This document shows positions 10,682 to 22,900 of a DNA stretch of 64,000 nt, piece by piece. The translations under genes were made by a program, and so were the position numbers. Position 1 is the stretch's first letter; each line of letters starts with the position of its first letter. The notes under the pieces are model-generated. The model was not told where the DNA came from. It ran no database searches and was given only the letters and a program-made list of their open reading frames with translations. The stretch comes from Euryodendron excelsum (lineage: Eukaryota > Streptophyta > Magnoliopsida > Ericales > Pentaphylacaceae), in assembly GCA_033060915.1 (NCBI GenBank), contig CM065388.1:34817001-34881000 (forward strand), given 5' to 3'.

Positions 10682-12558
10682 TGTCACACCCCCGAATTAC
10701 CCATGCTTGGGGATTTTCAGGTGGTACAACGTAGAGCACTCACTAACAACGGATGGTCAAAGTGCTATAATTAAATAATCCAAATTGAGTCTTTAAAATA
10801 ACTCTCACATCATAATAAAATCTATACATCATTACAATATCTCATTACAATCATTCGGTGTCTATGCACTATTTAAAAAAAATATCTAGATAGTTTTAAA
10901 GTCCTGCTAAATTCAAGAGGAGACAACTAAATATAAATGAAGACTTGATCATGAGGGTTTCACTTGCGACCCTTCTCTAGATCCAACTTAGATCCCGACG
11001 ACCCTATCGTTATTCCTGTTGCAGTTATTGTCTTGTCATCTGAAATATTACCCATAAAACGAGGTGAGCCGTAAAGCCCAGCAGTAGAGTATTATACATT
11101 AAACAATAAGTTTAGGCTTTCAATAAAGTAATGTTTAATTGGTTTTTGAGATAGTAGGTAAAAACATTTATTTCAAAATCAGGACAAGTGCTGCAATATT
11201 TAATAAAATAGAAAATTATATAGTATGTTCAAATCTCTAGCACATGCCATATAAAACTCATAAGGTCATATTATCTCAATAAGCAATTGTTCATTTAATT
11301 ATTGTGCTCATGGCACCACCTTATCTCTCCTTTTTGCATACCAAATCTCAAGCTGGGTAGCACGGCTCTTTAACCCCCTTTAAGATTTGGGCCAAGACCA
11401 AGCCTGCATTAGTCTGGACTTAGGACCAAGTCTGCATAGGTTTGGACTTACGATCGAGTGAACTTCAAAATTATCTTAAAAATGCTAATAATTATAAAAA
11501 AATTATAATAATATTCAAAATAGTTTTAAATATTCTCTAGGTACTGTACATAGGTACCAAAACCCTCAATTTCCAATAATTTAAATTCTAGCATTTTCTA
11601 AGATAGAATAAGGCTTACTTTTCCTTTAAAAATCTAATTTAATTTGTAAATAGTTATAAAAATTTAAAATTCTTCATATAGAGTGCTAATATAGGTACTG
11701 GAAGCTCCCAAATTTTTTTTTAGAATTTTTGATGTTTATTTAATATTTATTTTGGAATATAACCCTTTAAAAGATATGAAAAATAGCTACGGGTATTGGA
11801 AAAATATGAATTTTTTTTTGAAAATTTTTATTTTTAATATATTGTATTTTAAAAAAAATTTCAACCCAAAAATGTGTGTCACACGCTCTACACGTGCCAA
11901 TCCTGTGCTCTTCTTCTTCTTTCTAGCCTAGGTTTTCTTCAAATTTGGTGTATGTTTGTATTTTGGCCATAACTCCCACATTTCTTAACTTTTTGAGTGA
12001 TTCGTGAGTCTAAATCAAGTATCTCAAAGAGATCTACAACTTTCGTGTTTTAAGGTTTTGCAGAGGAGGTCATTTAGACCCCCAAAATAGCCTCTGAAGT
12101 TTGCTGGTCTGTCCAAACTTTCGGGATAGAGCTGCAACTCAAAGTTTCTCCATTATTTTCCATTGCTGGATCTTCCTAAGATATATGCATGACCTCTAGG
12201 CATCTTATACTAGCTTTCCCATGCCTTAGATGCAATAAAAAAATGAAGAGTAAAGGTTCCAACATGTAAGAAATAAACAAAACCCGAAATTTAAAGAAAT
12301 GACCAATGCTTTGGCTATGGTGAATCTAGGCCTTCAAGGCCACTCCCTAAGTTTCTAGTAATGTTTTTAAGTAGTTCTTAGTGGCTAAAATGGATGGGCA
12401 TGGCCGAGTTCTATGTTTTGAGATTTTAAGCATTTTAAGCTTCGCTGGAAAACATGGCTTCCAGCAACGATTTCCAGCCACTTATTTGGTTTATGAACAT
12501 GCTAATGGATTGTAAAAGGTTAGGGATGGCTTACATTTGGTTGAGGTTCTTTCCTCTT
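10682..12558 (-). mobile_element. 3' LTR of Tekay-like element, distal part (minus), interrupted by copia
   Basis: It begins TGTCACACCCCC, the reverse complement of the LTR 3' terminus, and runs to the copia insertion at 12559. The rest of the LTR resumes at 19335-19963. Near 11460 an internal deletion joins the GGACTT-repeat block directly to the AACTTCAAAATTATC block. A fragment of the 28-bp GGACTT repeat array (see 28806) is visible at about 11395-11457. The LTR belongs to the minus-strand gypsy interior at 19964-24480. Confidence 0.75.
12554..12558. repeat. Target-site duplication CTCTT (left)
   Basis: CTCTT directly precedes the 5' LTR terminus TGTTAG and is repeated at 19330-19334 directly after the 3' LTR terminus CCAACA. 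This defines the copia insertion. Confidence 0.95.
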
Positions 12559-13634
12559 TGTTAGAATAAATGGGTGTAAACCCCATTATTTTGTTGATCT
12601 TTGAGCCAATATAAATGTGGGACCCATGCATCCTTTGTGTCGGATCATTAGTGCGTTGGATTCACCTCCGAGAGGAGATGAATCTAGACTATTTACTTGC
12701 TCAAATCCATGTAGGATTGAATGAGTTATTTGTCTCCAAATTCACCCCCTTGAATATGGGTTATGTAGTTGAAAGTAGGTTATCCTACATTGATTTCTTA
12801 TGGGAAATATGTTGTCCATATATAACCCAAGTTTGGAGTAAGGTTTGGGCCCCAAGGGGCACCCCACTTTTGTGAAAGGGGGAGGACCTATGGAACCCAT
12901 AGGTGGACCCAATACTCCACACGCGCGCGCCGCCGCCGCTGCCCGCTCGTCCGGTTCGGGACGGGACGTGGGCGTGGGTCGTGGGTTCAAGTCTTGTCTT
13001 TTTAGGCTAGGGTCGGAATTAAATTAATTAATTAATTTATGACGGTTTGACCGAACAGATGTGACCGTTGACCGAACAGGTGTGTCCCTCTGGTAAGGGA
13101 CTGTTTGGCTGCTGGTACCTGCTCGAACCAGTGTTTTGAACAGGCATCTGGGCTCTATAAATAGAGCAACATTCTAGCATTCATTTTATTCCGAACATTC
13201 TGAAATTTTGAATTGTTGCATGCAACGAATTCTTCTTCGTCTTCCTCTCGTATTTTCCTGAGAGAGTTCAGATCATCTTGTGAAGCTGCCGAACAGTTTT
13301 TATTGAAGTGCTGTCTAAAGACTGCTGAGATCGTTTTATCCTGGGAGTTAGACGCCCATCATCCCATGAGCACCAACTGTGGGGGGGTGAATCTGTCTTT
13401 AAGGAGAGAGTGTGAAACACTTGACTCGATCTATCTTTCGACTTTTACTTTTTCTATTTTTTTTGAACGACAACAGGGTAAGTCGTTACGATTTAGTTTG
13501 TTCTTATTCAAATTCTAATTGTCTTCTAGTTGTAAAATTGCTTCTAGTTGATAATTATTTAATTCATGTTATTTTATTATTTGTCATCACTAATTATACA
13601 CATAGTAATTAAATAGGGATTATTTTATCCAACA
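12559..13634 (+). repeat. 5' LTR of 6.8-kb copia
   Basis: It starts TGTTAGAATAAAT and ends TTATCCAACA. It contains a TATA box at 13156-13163, an ATTAATTAATT simple stretch near 13020, and a 16-nt segment at 13388-13403 complementary to the primer position. Boundaries are fixed by comparison with the 3' LTR and by the target duplication. Confidence 0.95.
13156..13163 (+). promoter_or_regulatory. LTR TATA box
   Basis: TATAAATA within CTCTATAAATAGAGC is conserved at 18851-18858 in the 3' LTR. Transcription would be expected to start about 30 bases downstream, near 13187. This is inferred from spacing only. Confidence 0.75.
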
Positions 13635-13636
13635 AT

Positions 13637-13652
13637 CTTAAAGACAGATTCA
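13637..13652 (+). promoter_or_regulatory. Putative primer-binding site complementary to the element's own LTR
   Basis: Two bases after the LTR end lies CTTAAAGACAGATTCA. It is the exact reverse complement of TGAATCTGTCTTTAAG at 13388-13403 in the 5' LTR, and of 19082-19097 in the 3' LTR. The 11.2-kb Sirevirus in this window has the usual tRNA-Met complement (TGGTATCAGAGC) at the same offset after an identical CCAACA-AT junction, which shows that this is the primer position. A self-priming mechanism as known for the fungal element Tf1 is one reading. A cellular RNA with the same sequence is another. Confidence 0.6.
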
Positions 13653-13743
13653 ATTCCTATTTTTAACTGTGTTAATTAGTATCGTGTTATATATTGTTTC
13701 TGGATTAGTACTCAAATTTTGTGTAAAATTGTTTAATCCAGAA

Positions 13744-14661
13744 ATGACTGATGATACTCCTATTCCTACTCTTACTTCAACTCCTACTGTGATTGGGACA
13801 CCGGTACCAACACTGATTGTGCCGATGAATCAAGTGCATACACCAAATGTGCCAATGAATCACGGAGAAAAGCCAGAGAAGTTCAATGGAACTGATTTCA
13901 AAAGGTGGTAACAGAAAATGTTGTTCTACCTGACGACTCTGAACTTGGCAAAATTTCTCCGTGAAGATGTTCCTACTCTGAACGAGAATGAGTCCGACCA
14001 GCAAGTAGTTGTGGTGGTGAAAGCATGGAAACATGCTGACTTCTTATGTAGGAACTATATCCTCAATGGACTGGATAATACACTCTACAACATGTATTGT
14101 GCCGTGCAGACGGCAAAAGAACTGTGGGAATCTTTAGACAAGAAGTACAAGACAGAAGACGCCGACTCAAAGAAATTTGTGGTCGGTAAGTTCCTTGATT
14201 ACAAAATGTTTGATTCTAAAACAGTTATTAGCCAGGTCTAGGATCTCCAAGTTATACTTTATGACATCCATACCGAAGGCATGGTTCTGAGTGAGTCTTT
14301 TCAAGTGGCTGCGATAATTGAAAAATTGCCGCTGTCCTGGAAAGAATTCAAAAACTATCTGAAGCATTAGCGTAAGGAAATGAGGCTTGAGGAACTTATC
14401 ATCAGGCTAAGAATTGAGGAAGACAACCGAGCTTCTGAGAAGAAATTTGTCAACACCCATATGGTGTCAAAGGCAAATGTGGTGGAGCATGCCAAATCCA
14501 ACGACAAAAAGCGAAAGCATGATGGTCAAGGGTCCTACCAATACCAAGGTTCCAAAGGTGGCGATTTCAAAAGGTTCAAAAGGAAATGTTACGTTTGCGG
14601 CAGGGCTGGTCATATGGCCAAGGATTATCGCAAGCGTAAGGATCTTGAGAAGAAGGATTAA
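13744..14661 (+). pseudogene. Copia gag relic with degenerate zinc knuckle
   Basis: The reading frame starts at ATG 13744 (MTDDTPIPTLTSTP). A Pro/Thr-rich N-terminus precedes the gag core, which reads EKFNGTDFKRW and continues at 13918 and 14380. At least three in-frame stops interrupt it: at 13909 after KRW, near 14239 after VISQV, and near 14368. The first two look like C-to-T changes of glutamine codons, as expected from decay of methylated cytosine. The nucleocapsid zinc knuckle at about 14587 reads CYVCGRAGHMAKDY, so the final zinc-binding cysteine is replaced by tyrosine. Gag would package the element RNA in a cytoplasmic particle; this copy cannot make it. Confidence 0.85.
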
Positions 14662-14694
14662 GAGAACCACAAGAAGAAATCTGCTCAAGCCAAT

Positions 14695-17569
14695 GTGACC
14701 GAGGATCTCTGTGCCAATGTGGAAGATCTAAATCTTTCTGCCGTAGTTTCTAAGGTAAACTTGGTTGGCAATACTAAAGAATGGTGGGTGGACACTGGGG
14801 CCACTCGTCACATCTGTGCCAACAAGTGGATGTTCACATCTTACCACTCAGTGGATGGTGAACAACTCTACATGGGTAACTCGGCAACCTCAAAGGTTGA
14901 AGGTCAAGGGAAGATTGTTCTGAAAATGACTTTTGACAAAGAACTTACTCTCAATGAGGTGTTCCATGTGCCAGACATTCGCAAGAATTTAGTCTCTACG
15001 ATTTAGGTCATATTAACTTTGATACCATGCGTAGATTAGTTAACTTAGAATCTTTGCCTAAACTTGATTTTAATGCTAATCATAAATGTGCAACTTGCGT
15101 TGAGGCAAAGTTGACTAGAACTCAGTTTAAATCAATTGAAAGAAGTACGGAACCATTTGAACTAATTCATAGTGACGTTTGTGACTTGAAATATGTTCAA
15201 ACTCGAGATGAGAAAAAATACTTCATAACTTTCATTGATGATTGCACTCGCTATTGTCACGTCTACTTAATGAGAAGTAAGATGAAGCAATAGACATGTT
15301 TATGCAATACAAGAGTGAAGTTGAGAATCAACTTAGCAAAAAGATTAAGGTGTTAAGAAGTGATAGAGGTGGTGAGTATGAATCACCATTTGCACAATTA
15401 TGTGTTGAACATGGTATCATACATCAAACCACTGCACCTTATTCACCTCAGCAAAATGGAGTTGCTGAGCGAAAGAATCGCACTCTAAAAGAGATAATGA
15501 ATGCTATGTTGATAAGTTCTAGGGCACCCCAGAATTTGTGGGGGGAAGCGTTGCTATCCGCCAACTATGTTCTCAACAAGATACCCCACAAGAAACTTAG
15601 CAAAATCCCGTATGAGATATGAAAAGGTTGAAAACCTTCCTATAAATACTTGAGAGTATGGGGTTGTTTGGAAAAGGTAGCGGTTCCTTTACCTAAGAAG
15701 GTAAAATTAGGACCACAAACAGTTCATTGTATATTTATTGGCTATGCCGAACATAGCAGTGCATATCGATTTTTGGTTCACAAGTCTGAAATATCAAATA
15801 TTTATGTGAATACAATAATGGAGTTTAGGAATGTATCCTTCTTTGAGGAGGAGTTTCCGTATAAGTCTACACATGGATCAAGTTCGCTTAAACGGACTCA
15901 TGATACCATTGTAGATGAAGACTATGGGTCAGTGGATAAAGGAAACGACACTGAACCTAGACGAGGTAAAAGGACAAAGGTTGCAAAATCATTTGGTCTT
16001 GATTTTCTAACATATTTGGTAGAAAATGAACCTCAGAGTTACAAAGAAGCAATGTCCTCTCTGGAGGCACCTTTGTGGAAAGAGGCTATCCATAGTGAAG
16101 TTGAGTCAATTTTGCAAAATCATACATGGGAACTAGTGGATCTTTCACCTGGTAATAAACCCCTTGGATACAAGTGGATATTCAAGAGGAAGATGAAAGT
16201 AGATGACTCAATTGACAAATACAAGGCCGGACTTGTAGTCAAAGGCTACAAGCAGACTGAGGGAGTGGATTATTTCGATACATATTCTCCTGTAACCAGA
16301 ATAACGTCCATACGTATCTTGATAGCCTTTGCGGCTTTAAATAATCTTAAGATTCATCAAATGAATGTTAAAACGGCATTCTTAAATGGAGATTTGAGTG
16401 AGGAGATTTATATGGAGCAATCTGAAGGATTCATTGTTCCTGGCAAAGAGAAAAAGGTGTGCAAACTTGTTAAGTCTTTATATAGACTAAAACAAGCCCC
16501 GAAACAATGGCATGAGAAGTTTGACAATGCTATGCTATCAAATGGCTTCAAGATAAATGAATGCGACAAATGTGTTTATGTGAAGAACACTGCTCATGGT
16601 TATGTCCTTGTTTGTCTTTATGTAGATGATGTGATTATCATTGATAGCAATACTGATGTTATTAAAGCTACTAAGAAATTATTGAACAGTAAGTTTGACA
16701 TGAAGTATCTAGGGATTGCAGATGTTATACTTGGTATTAAGATTACTAAAACATCTGAGGGATATGCGTTATCACAGACTCATTATGTCGAGAAGATACT
16801 CAATAAGTTTAGTAAGTCTGATAACGATCTAGCAAACACACCCATAGATTGTTCTCTACATTTATACAAGAACGATGATGAGGGCATATCTCAATTAGAA
16901 TACTCACGGATAATTGGCAGTTTAATGTATCTCATGAATTGCACACGTCTGGATATTGCTTATACGGTAAGCAGATTGAGCAGATATACGAGTAACCCAG
17001 GGTTAAACCACTGGAAGGCCATAGTTAGGGTTCTCAGGTATTTGAGATTCACCTTGAATTATGGGCTGCACTATATAAGATATCCAGCTGTTGTAGAAGG
17101 TTACATAGACGCAAATTGGATATCTGACACTAAAGACTCTAAATCCACAAGTGGATATGTGTTTACTCTAAGAGGTGCAGCAATATCTTCGAAATCCTCA
17201 AAACAAACTTGCATAGCCAGATCCACCATGGAATTTGAGTTTATTGCTTTAGATAAAGCAGGAGAGGAAGCAGAGTGGCTTCGTAACTTTTTGGAGGATA
17301 TTCCCGTGTGGCCTAAACCAGTCTCTGCTATTTGCATACATTGTGATAGTCAATCTGCAATAGCAAAAGCACAAAACCACATATATAATGGGAAGTCACG
17401 ACATATACGTCGACAACACAATACTGTGAAACAAATGCTTTCTAATGGAATTATATCCATTGATTACATCAAGTCTAAGGATAACATTGTGGATCCGCTT
17501 ATAAAAGGCTTGACGAAAGATCAAGTAGAGAATTCATCGAGGGGAATGGGCTTTAAGCCTATGACTTAA
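14695..17569 (+). pseudogene. Copia pol relic: protease, integrase, reverse transcriptase, RNase H
   Basis: The protease motif [12 protein letters not shown] is at about 14783 and the frame reaches [12 protein letters not shown], ending at 15005. Here an internal deletion joins the protease directly to the tail of the pre-integrase domain (HINFDTMRRLVNL), removing most of the region between them, including the histidines of the HHCC finger. The integrase core follows, with the acidic residues in HSDVCD, FIDDCTRY and AERKNR. Stops lie near 15290 and 15620. The 639-codon frame 15650-17569 holds the rest: reverse transcriptase with LYVDD at about 16617, and RNase H with DANW at about 17109 plus the [12 protein letters not shown] tail. 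Many single changes from the family pattern are visible. The long last frame is decayed polyprotein, not a separate gene. Confidence 0.9.
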
Positions 17570-18092
17570 AAAGTTGCCATAATGGCAACCCAACCTAGCT
17601 GACTGGAGATCCCAAGATCTAGGTTCAACGGGACAACAAAATTGTGTGTGACTTAGGACAAATCACTGAGGAACTCGTTCCGCTGTCCATTTCTATAATG
17701 AAATAGTGATAACCTGTAGGTAGTGTTTAGGATGAACTTAGCTCTTAATGATTCTTATACCTTGGCATTCCAAGTGGAGTATAGCAGGATACTCTTAATA
17801 AGAGATCACCTATATGAGTATGAAGGGGCCGCTTCTATGAGAAATTCTTAAGGCTAATTTCTCTAGAGTACTCATGAATCTAGCAGGCATTGTTCAGGGC
17901 CAAAATGAACACAACCGAATGGATTACTAGATGATTTGAAAGGAACCGTGTGAGTACTATTGTCTTGGTTTATATAAACGGCTGAACAGTTCAAGACATC
18001 ATGTTCACTTGGTAGCCAAATAAATCTGATGGTATTTCACTAGGGAAGGTTCAAAGCCAAAAGCCACCTTTCCCGATGCGACAACTTTCTAC

Positions 18093-18098
<6 letters not shown>

Positions 18099-18124
<26 letters not shown>
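18099..18124. repeat. (CT)n microsatellite
   Basis: A run of about 13 CT dinucleotides lies in the untranslated region between pol and the 3' LTR. Confidence 0.9.
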
Positions 18125-18177
18125 ATGTCAAGTCAGTATTCTCATTTGCAATTTTCATTTCTAGCCAATCTTATTCA

Positions 18178-18187
18178 TGTGGGGGAT
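18178..18187 (+). promoter_or_regulatory. Polypurine tract of 6.8-kb copia
   Basis: GTGGGGGAT lies immediately upstream of the 3' LTR start. It is the expected primer for plus-strand DNA synthesis. Confidence 0.8.
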
Positions 18188-19329
18188 TGTTAGAATAAAT
18201 GGGTGTAAACTCCATTATTTTGTTGATCTTTGAGCCAATATAAATGTGGGACCCATACATCCTTTGTGTCGGGTCATTGGTGCATTGGATTCACCTCCGA
18301 GAGGAGATGAATCTAGACTATTTACTTGCTCAAATCCGTGTAGGATTGAATGAGTTATTGGCCTCCAAAGTCACTCCCTTGAATATAGGTTATGTAGTTG
18401 AAAGTGGGTTATCCCACACTGATTTCTTATGGGAAATAAGTTGTCCATATATAACCCAAGTTTGGAGTAAAGTTTGGGCCCCAAGGGGCACCTCACTTTT
18501 GTGAAAGGGGAAGGACCTATGGAACCCATGGGTTGACCCAATACTCCACACACGCACGCGTCGCCGCTGCTGCCCGCCTATCCGGTCCAGTTCGGGTCGG
18601 GACAAGACGTGGGCGTGGGTTGTGGGTCGTGGGTCGTGGGTTCAGTTCAAGTCTTGTCTTTTTGGGCTAAGGTCAGAATTAAATTAATTAATTATTTTAT
18701 TAATTAATTTTATATTAATTAATTAATTAATTTTTTACGGTTTGACCGAACAGATGTGACCGTTGACCGAATAGGTGTGTCCCTCCGGTAAGGGGATGTT
18801 TGGCTGCTGGTACCTGTTCGAACTAGTGTTTCGAACAGGCACCTAGGCTCTATAAATAGAGCAGCATTCTAGCATTCATTTTAGTTCGAACATTCTGAAA
18901 TTTTGAATTGTTGCATGCAACGAATTCTTCTTCGTTTTCCTCCCGTATTTTCCTGAGAGAGTTCAGATCATCTTGTGAAGCCGCCGATCAGTTTTCATTG
19001 AAGTGCTGTCTAAAGACTGCTGAGATCGCTTTATCCTGAGAGTCAGACGCCCATTATCTCGTGAGCACCAACTGTGGGGGGTGAATCTGTCTTTAAGGAA
19101 AGAGTGTGAAACACTCGACTCAATCTATCTTTCGACTTCTACTTTTTCTATTTTTTTGTGAACGACAACCGGGTAAGTCGTTACAATTTAGTTTGTTCTT
19201 ATTCAGATTCTAATTGTCTTCTAGTTGTAAAATTGCTTCTAGTTGATAATTAGTTAATTCGTATTATTTTATTGTTTGTCATCACTAATTATACACATAG
19301 TAATTAAATAAGGATTATTTTATCCAACA
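18188..19329 (+). repeat. 3' LTR of 6.8-kb copia
   Basis: It has the same termini as the 5' LTR and is slightly longer, mostly because of expansion of the ATTAATTA block at about 18677-18735. The TATA box is at 18851-18858. The target duplication CTCTT follows at 19330-19334. Confidence 0.95.
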
Positions 19330-19334
19330 CTCTT

Positions 19335-19963
19335 CTCTTTCTCTTCCCACCTTTTGTGTGGCCGAAGCTCTCTCTCTCCTCTTCTCCTTTCTTTCCCTTC
19401 TTCCTCATTTGTTTTTGCTGAATGTCTAATTAGATGGTTGACCTCTCTCTCCTCTAGAAGAGCTGACTTTGCTCTATATCTACATGGGTTTTGTCCAAGG
19501 GTCTTATAGGAAAAGGGCGGCCAATCCCCTCACTCTCTTTTTCTCCTTTACTTGCCCTCTCCATCATTCCCTATACCTATTGCACGAAAGGAGGTTTTCC
19601 ATGCATTGGCAGCCTCCAAGGTCATCAGATCATTCTCCTAAGCACGCTTACAAGCATGCTACAATAGCCTAGTGAGGGCATGCCCAGTGGTTGGCAATGC
19701 TCTCATTACTATTACAGTTGAATATATATATGTATATGTATTTTCTTTTTCAGGGGTGTATAATTGTATACATTCCCTCTAACACATACATATACCTGTA
19801 TATAACAAGTTGACTTGAATATAAAATAAATATATTATCTTCTAGCTACAATAAACTATTCTACTTTAATTACTTCAAACATATTTCAACTATTCTCAGA
19901 TATTTGGATCAAACAATTCAAAAAAAAAAAAAAAATTCTTAGGATTTTTTTTTGGGATTTATA
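19335..19963 (-). mobile_element. 3' LTR of Tekay-like element, proximal part (minus)
   Basis: This is the continuation of the LTR broken at 12558. It ends at GGGATTTATA, the reverse complement of the LTR start, which is TGTAAAACCC in the plus-strand relative at 26537. It includes a CT-rich region near 19340-19410 and an A-run at 19919-19935. Short open frames here are chance. Confidence 0.75.
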
Positions 19964-19989
19964 GTCTAACCTCCTAAAAGGAAGTTTCA

Positions 19990-22900
19990 TCCTCGAAACT
20001 TATAGTTACTTGCTACTAGAATAATTTTGGATATTTGGTTCTCATATCTTCTTCAGCTGCCCAAGTTGGTTCCTCTACTCCATGGTGTTGCCATAATACT
20101 TTGACTAGGGGTATGACTTTGTTTCACAAAACCCGTTCTTAAGTGTCCAACATATACAAAGGCTTCTCATCATAAGCTACGTCCTCTTGTTTTAGAATGT
20201 CTTGCCATTTGATCACATGGGTCGGGTTAGGGACATATCGACGAAGCATTGATACATAAAACACGTCATGCACTTGGGTCACTTGTTGTGGTAAGTCTAA
20301 TTGGTACGCTACTTGTCCTACTCGGTGGATGATCTCAAATGGTCCAATGAATCTCAGTGCTAGTTTTCCTTTCTTTCTGAATCTAAAGATTCCCTTACGG
20401 GGTATAACTTCAAGAATACCCAATTGCCCACTTTGAACTCTAATGGTCTCCTTCGACGGTCAGCATAACTATTCTGTCTACTTTGTGCTGTACACAAATG
20501 CTCATGGATGAATTTGATCTTTTCAGTCGTTTCTTGCACAATATTTGTGCCATAGAGTCAGCTCTCTCCTACTTCGAACCAATAATTTGGCGACCTACAG
20601 GGTCTGCTATATAATGCTTCATATAGGGCCATCCTTATACTCGCTTGGTAGTTATTATTGTAAGCAAATTAGGCTAAATGCATGTGTTCACTCCAACTTC
20701 CTTGGAAATCCATCACACAAGCCCGTAACATATCCTCCAAAATTTGTATTGTCCTTTTTGATTGACCATCGGTTTGAGGATGGTAGGCTGTGCTCATGTT
20801 CAACTTGGTCCCTAAAGCTCGTTGTAATCCTTGCCAAAACTATGACACAAATTGAGGTTCTCTATCAGACACTATCGATAAGGATAATCCATGTAGGCGT
20901 ACAACTTCTCTAATGTATAGCTTACTCAACATGTTCAGAGAGTCTGTCATCTTCATTGGAATAATGTGTGTAGATTTGGCGAGTCGATCAACTATTACTC
21001 AAATTGCATCATAGCCTGGTTGTGTGCTAGACAGTCCCATCACAAAATCGATGGCAATACATTCCTATTTCCACTTTGCTATGTGTAAGGGTTGTAGTAA
21101 TCCACCTGGTTGCTGATGGTCTACTTTAAGCTGTTGACAGGTCAGACACTTCTCCACGTACTTAGTGACATCATCCTTCATCCCCTCCCAATAGTACTGC
21201 AGTTTCAAGTCATGGAACATCTTGGTACTTCCTGGGTATATGGTGAATTTTGACTTATAAGCTTCTACTAAAATCTCTTCTCTTAGGGCTAGGTCTCTAG
21301 CTACAAACCATCTATCTTTGTACCACAAATTCCTATAAGAGCCTATTGTCCATCCCATCTCTCCATTTCTACGCTCTACTTTTGTCATGGTCACTAGTGC
21401 TTCAGTATCGCTTTCCTGAGCTTCTATCACTCGGTCTAACAATGTAGGTTGAACTACAATGTTATAAAGATAACTTTGGTGGGATTCTCAAGCATCTACA
21501 TACAACTCAAAATTCTCCAAGGCATTTATCATTCCCCAGCGATCCATCATGATACAGTTCATACTCGCCTGATTCTTTATACTCAATGCATTAGCTACTA
21601 CATTTGCCTTTCTCGAATGACACTGTAAGGTGAAGTCATAATCTTCTAGATATTCTACCCACCTCCTCTATCTGAGATTTAAATCCTTCTGAGTAGTGAT
21701 ATACTTTAAACTTTTATGATTGGTGAAATTTTCAAATTTCTCTCCATACAAGTAACATCACCAGATCTTTAGAGAAAAGATCACAGCTGCTAGTTCCAAA
21801 TCATGGGTTGAGTAATTTTGCTCATGTTTCTTCAATTGCTTGGACCTATACGCTACTACCTTCCCATCTTGCATCAAAACACATCTCAAACCTTTCTGAG
21901 ATGCACCTGTATAGACTACATAAGGTTTTCCACCAACTGGTAGGGTTAGTATTGGCCTTGTGGTCAACCTCTTTTTCAATTCCTGAAATGCCTCTTCACA
22001 TTTCTCATTACATTCGAACTTCGCTCCCTTTTGGGTAAACTTAGCCATTGCTCCAGAAATCTTCGAAAAGCCTTCAACAAATCGCTGATAATACCTGACT
22101 AAACCTAGAATACTCCTAATCTCTATCACCGTCTTTGGCCTCTACCAATTGGCTACTGCCTCTATTTTAGATGGGTCAACTGCTATTCCCTTTTCTAACA
22201 CCATATGTCCTAGAAATTGAACTTCTTGCATCCAAAAGTCACATTTACTTTTCTTCGCATATAGTTGATGATCCTTAAGTAACTATAGCACTAACCGAAG
22301 ATGATTCCTATGTTCGTCCTCTGTCTTCAAATAAATTAGTATGTCATCAATAAATACAATAATGAATTGATCTAGATGGGCTTTAAACACTTGATTCATC
22401 AAGTCCATAAATGCTGCTGGTGCATTGGTCAACCCAAATGGCATTACTAAGAACTTATAATGGCCATAACAAGTACGAAAAACTGATTTAGGGATATTTG
22501 ACTCCATAATCTTTAATTGGTGATACCCTATCTTAAGATCGATTTTGAAAATACACTGCTCCCCTTAATTGGTCGAAAAGATCATCTATTCTTCGTAATG
22601 GGTATTTATTCTTGATAGTTAATTTGTTCAACTACCTATAGTCGATACATAACCTCAAAGATATATCATTCTTCCAAACAAACAACGCCGGTGCTCCCCA
22701 TGGCGATGTACTAGGTTTAACAAATCCCTTAGTTAACATTTCATCTAACTGGGCCTTCAATTCTTTCAGCTTCACTGGTGCCATACGATAAGGTACTATA
22801 AATATGGGCATCATTTTAGGATACCATTCTATGGCGAATTCTATCTACCTATTGGGTGGTGGACTTGGTAATTCTTACAGTAATAGGTTCTATTACTACC

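Larger units (their letters stand above)
12559..19329 (+). mobile_element. Complete-structure Ty1/copia retrotransposon (6.8 kb), non-autonomous
   Basis: The element has two LTRs (1076 and 1142 bp, both TGTTAG...CCAACA), a 5-bp target duplication, a gag-pol relic and a purine tract before the 3' LTR. Domain order is gag, protease, integrase, reverse transcriptase, RNase H, which is copia order. LTR divergence is roughly 5 percent over the first 220 bases by eye, so it is not recent. The polyprotein has several stops and an internal deletion, so movement would need proteins supplied by another copy. It inserted in the minus-strand Tekay LTR. It resembles TNT1-like plant copia polyproteins; the exact lineage is not resolved. 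It lacks the usual initiator-tRNA-Met primer site (see 13637-13652). Confidence 0.95.

Noticed and set aside
12615..12875. 86-codon plus-strand frame, repeated at 18244-18504
   Set aside because: It lies inside both LTRs of the 6.8-kb copia. There is no domain, and its conservation follows from the LTR pair.
15650..17569. 639-codon open frame as a host gene
   Set aside because: It is the reverse transcriptase and RNase H part of a copia polyprotein inside a bounded element with target duplication.
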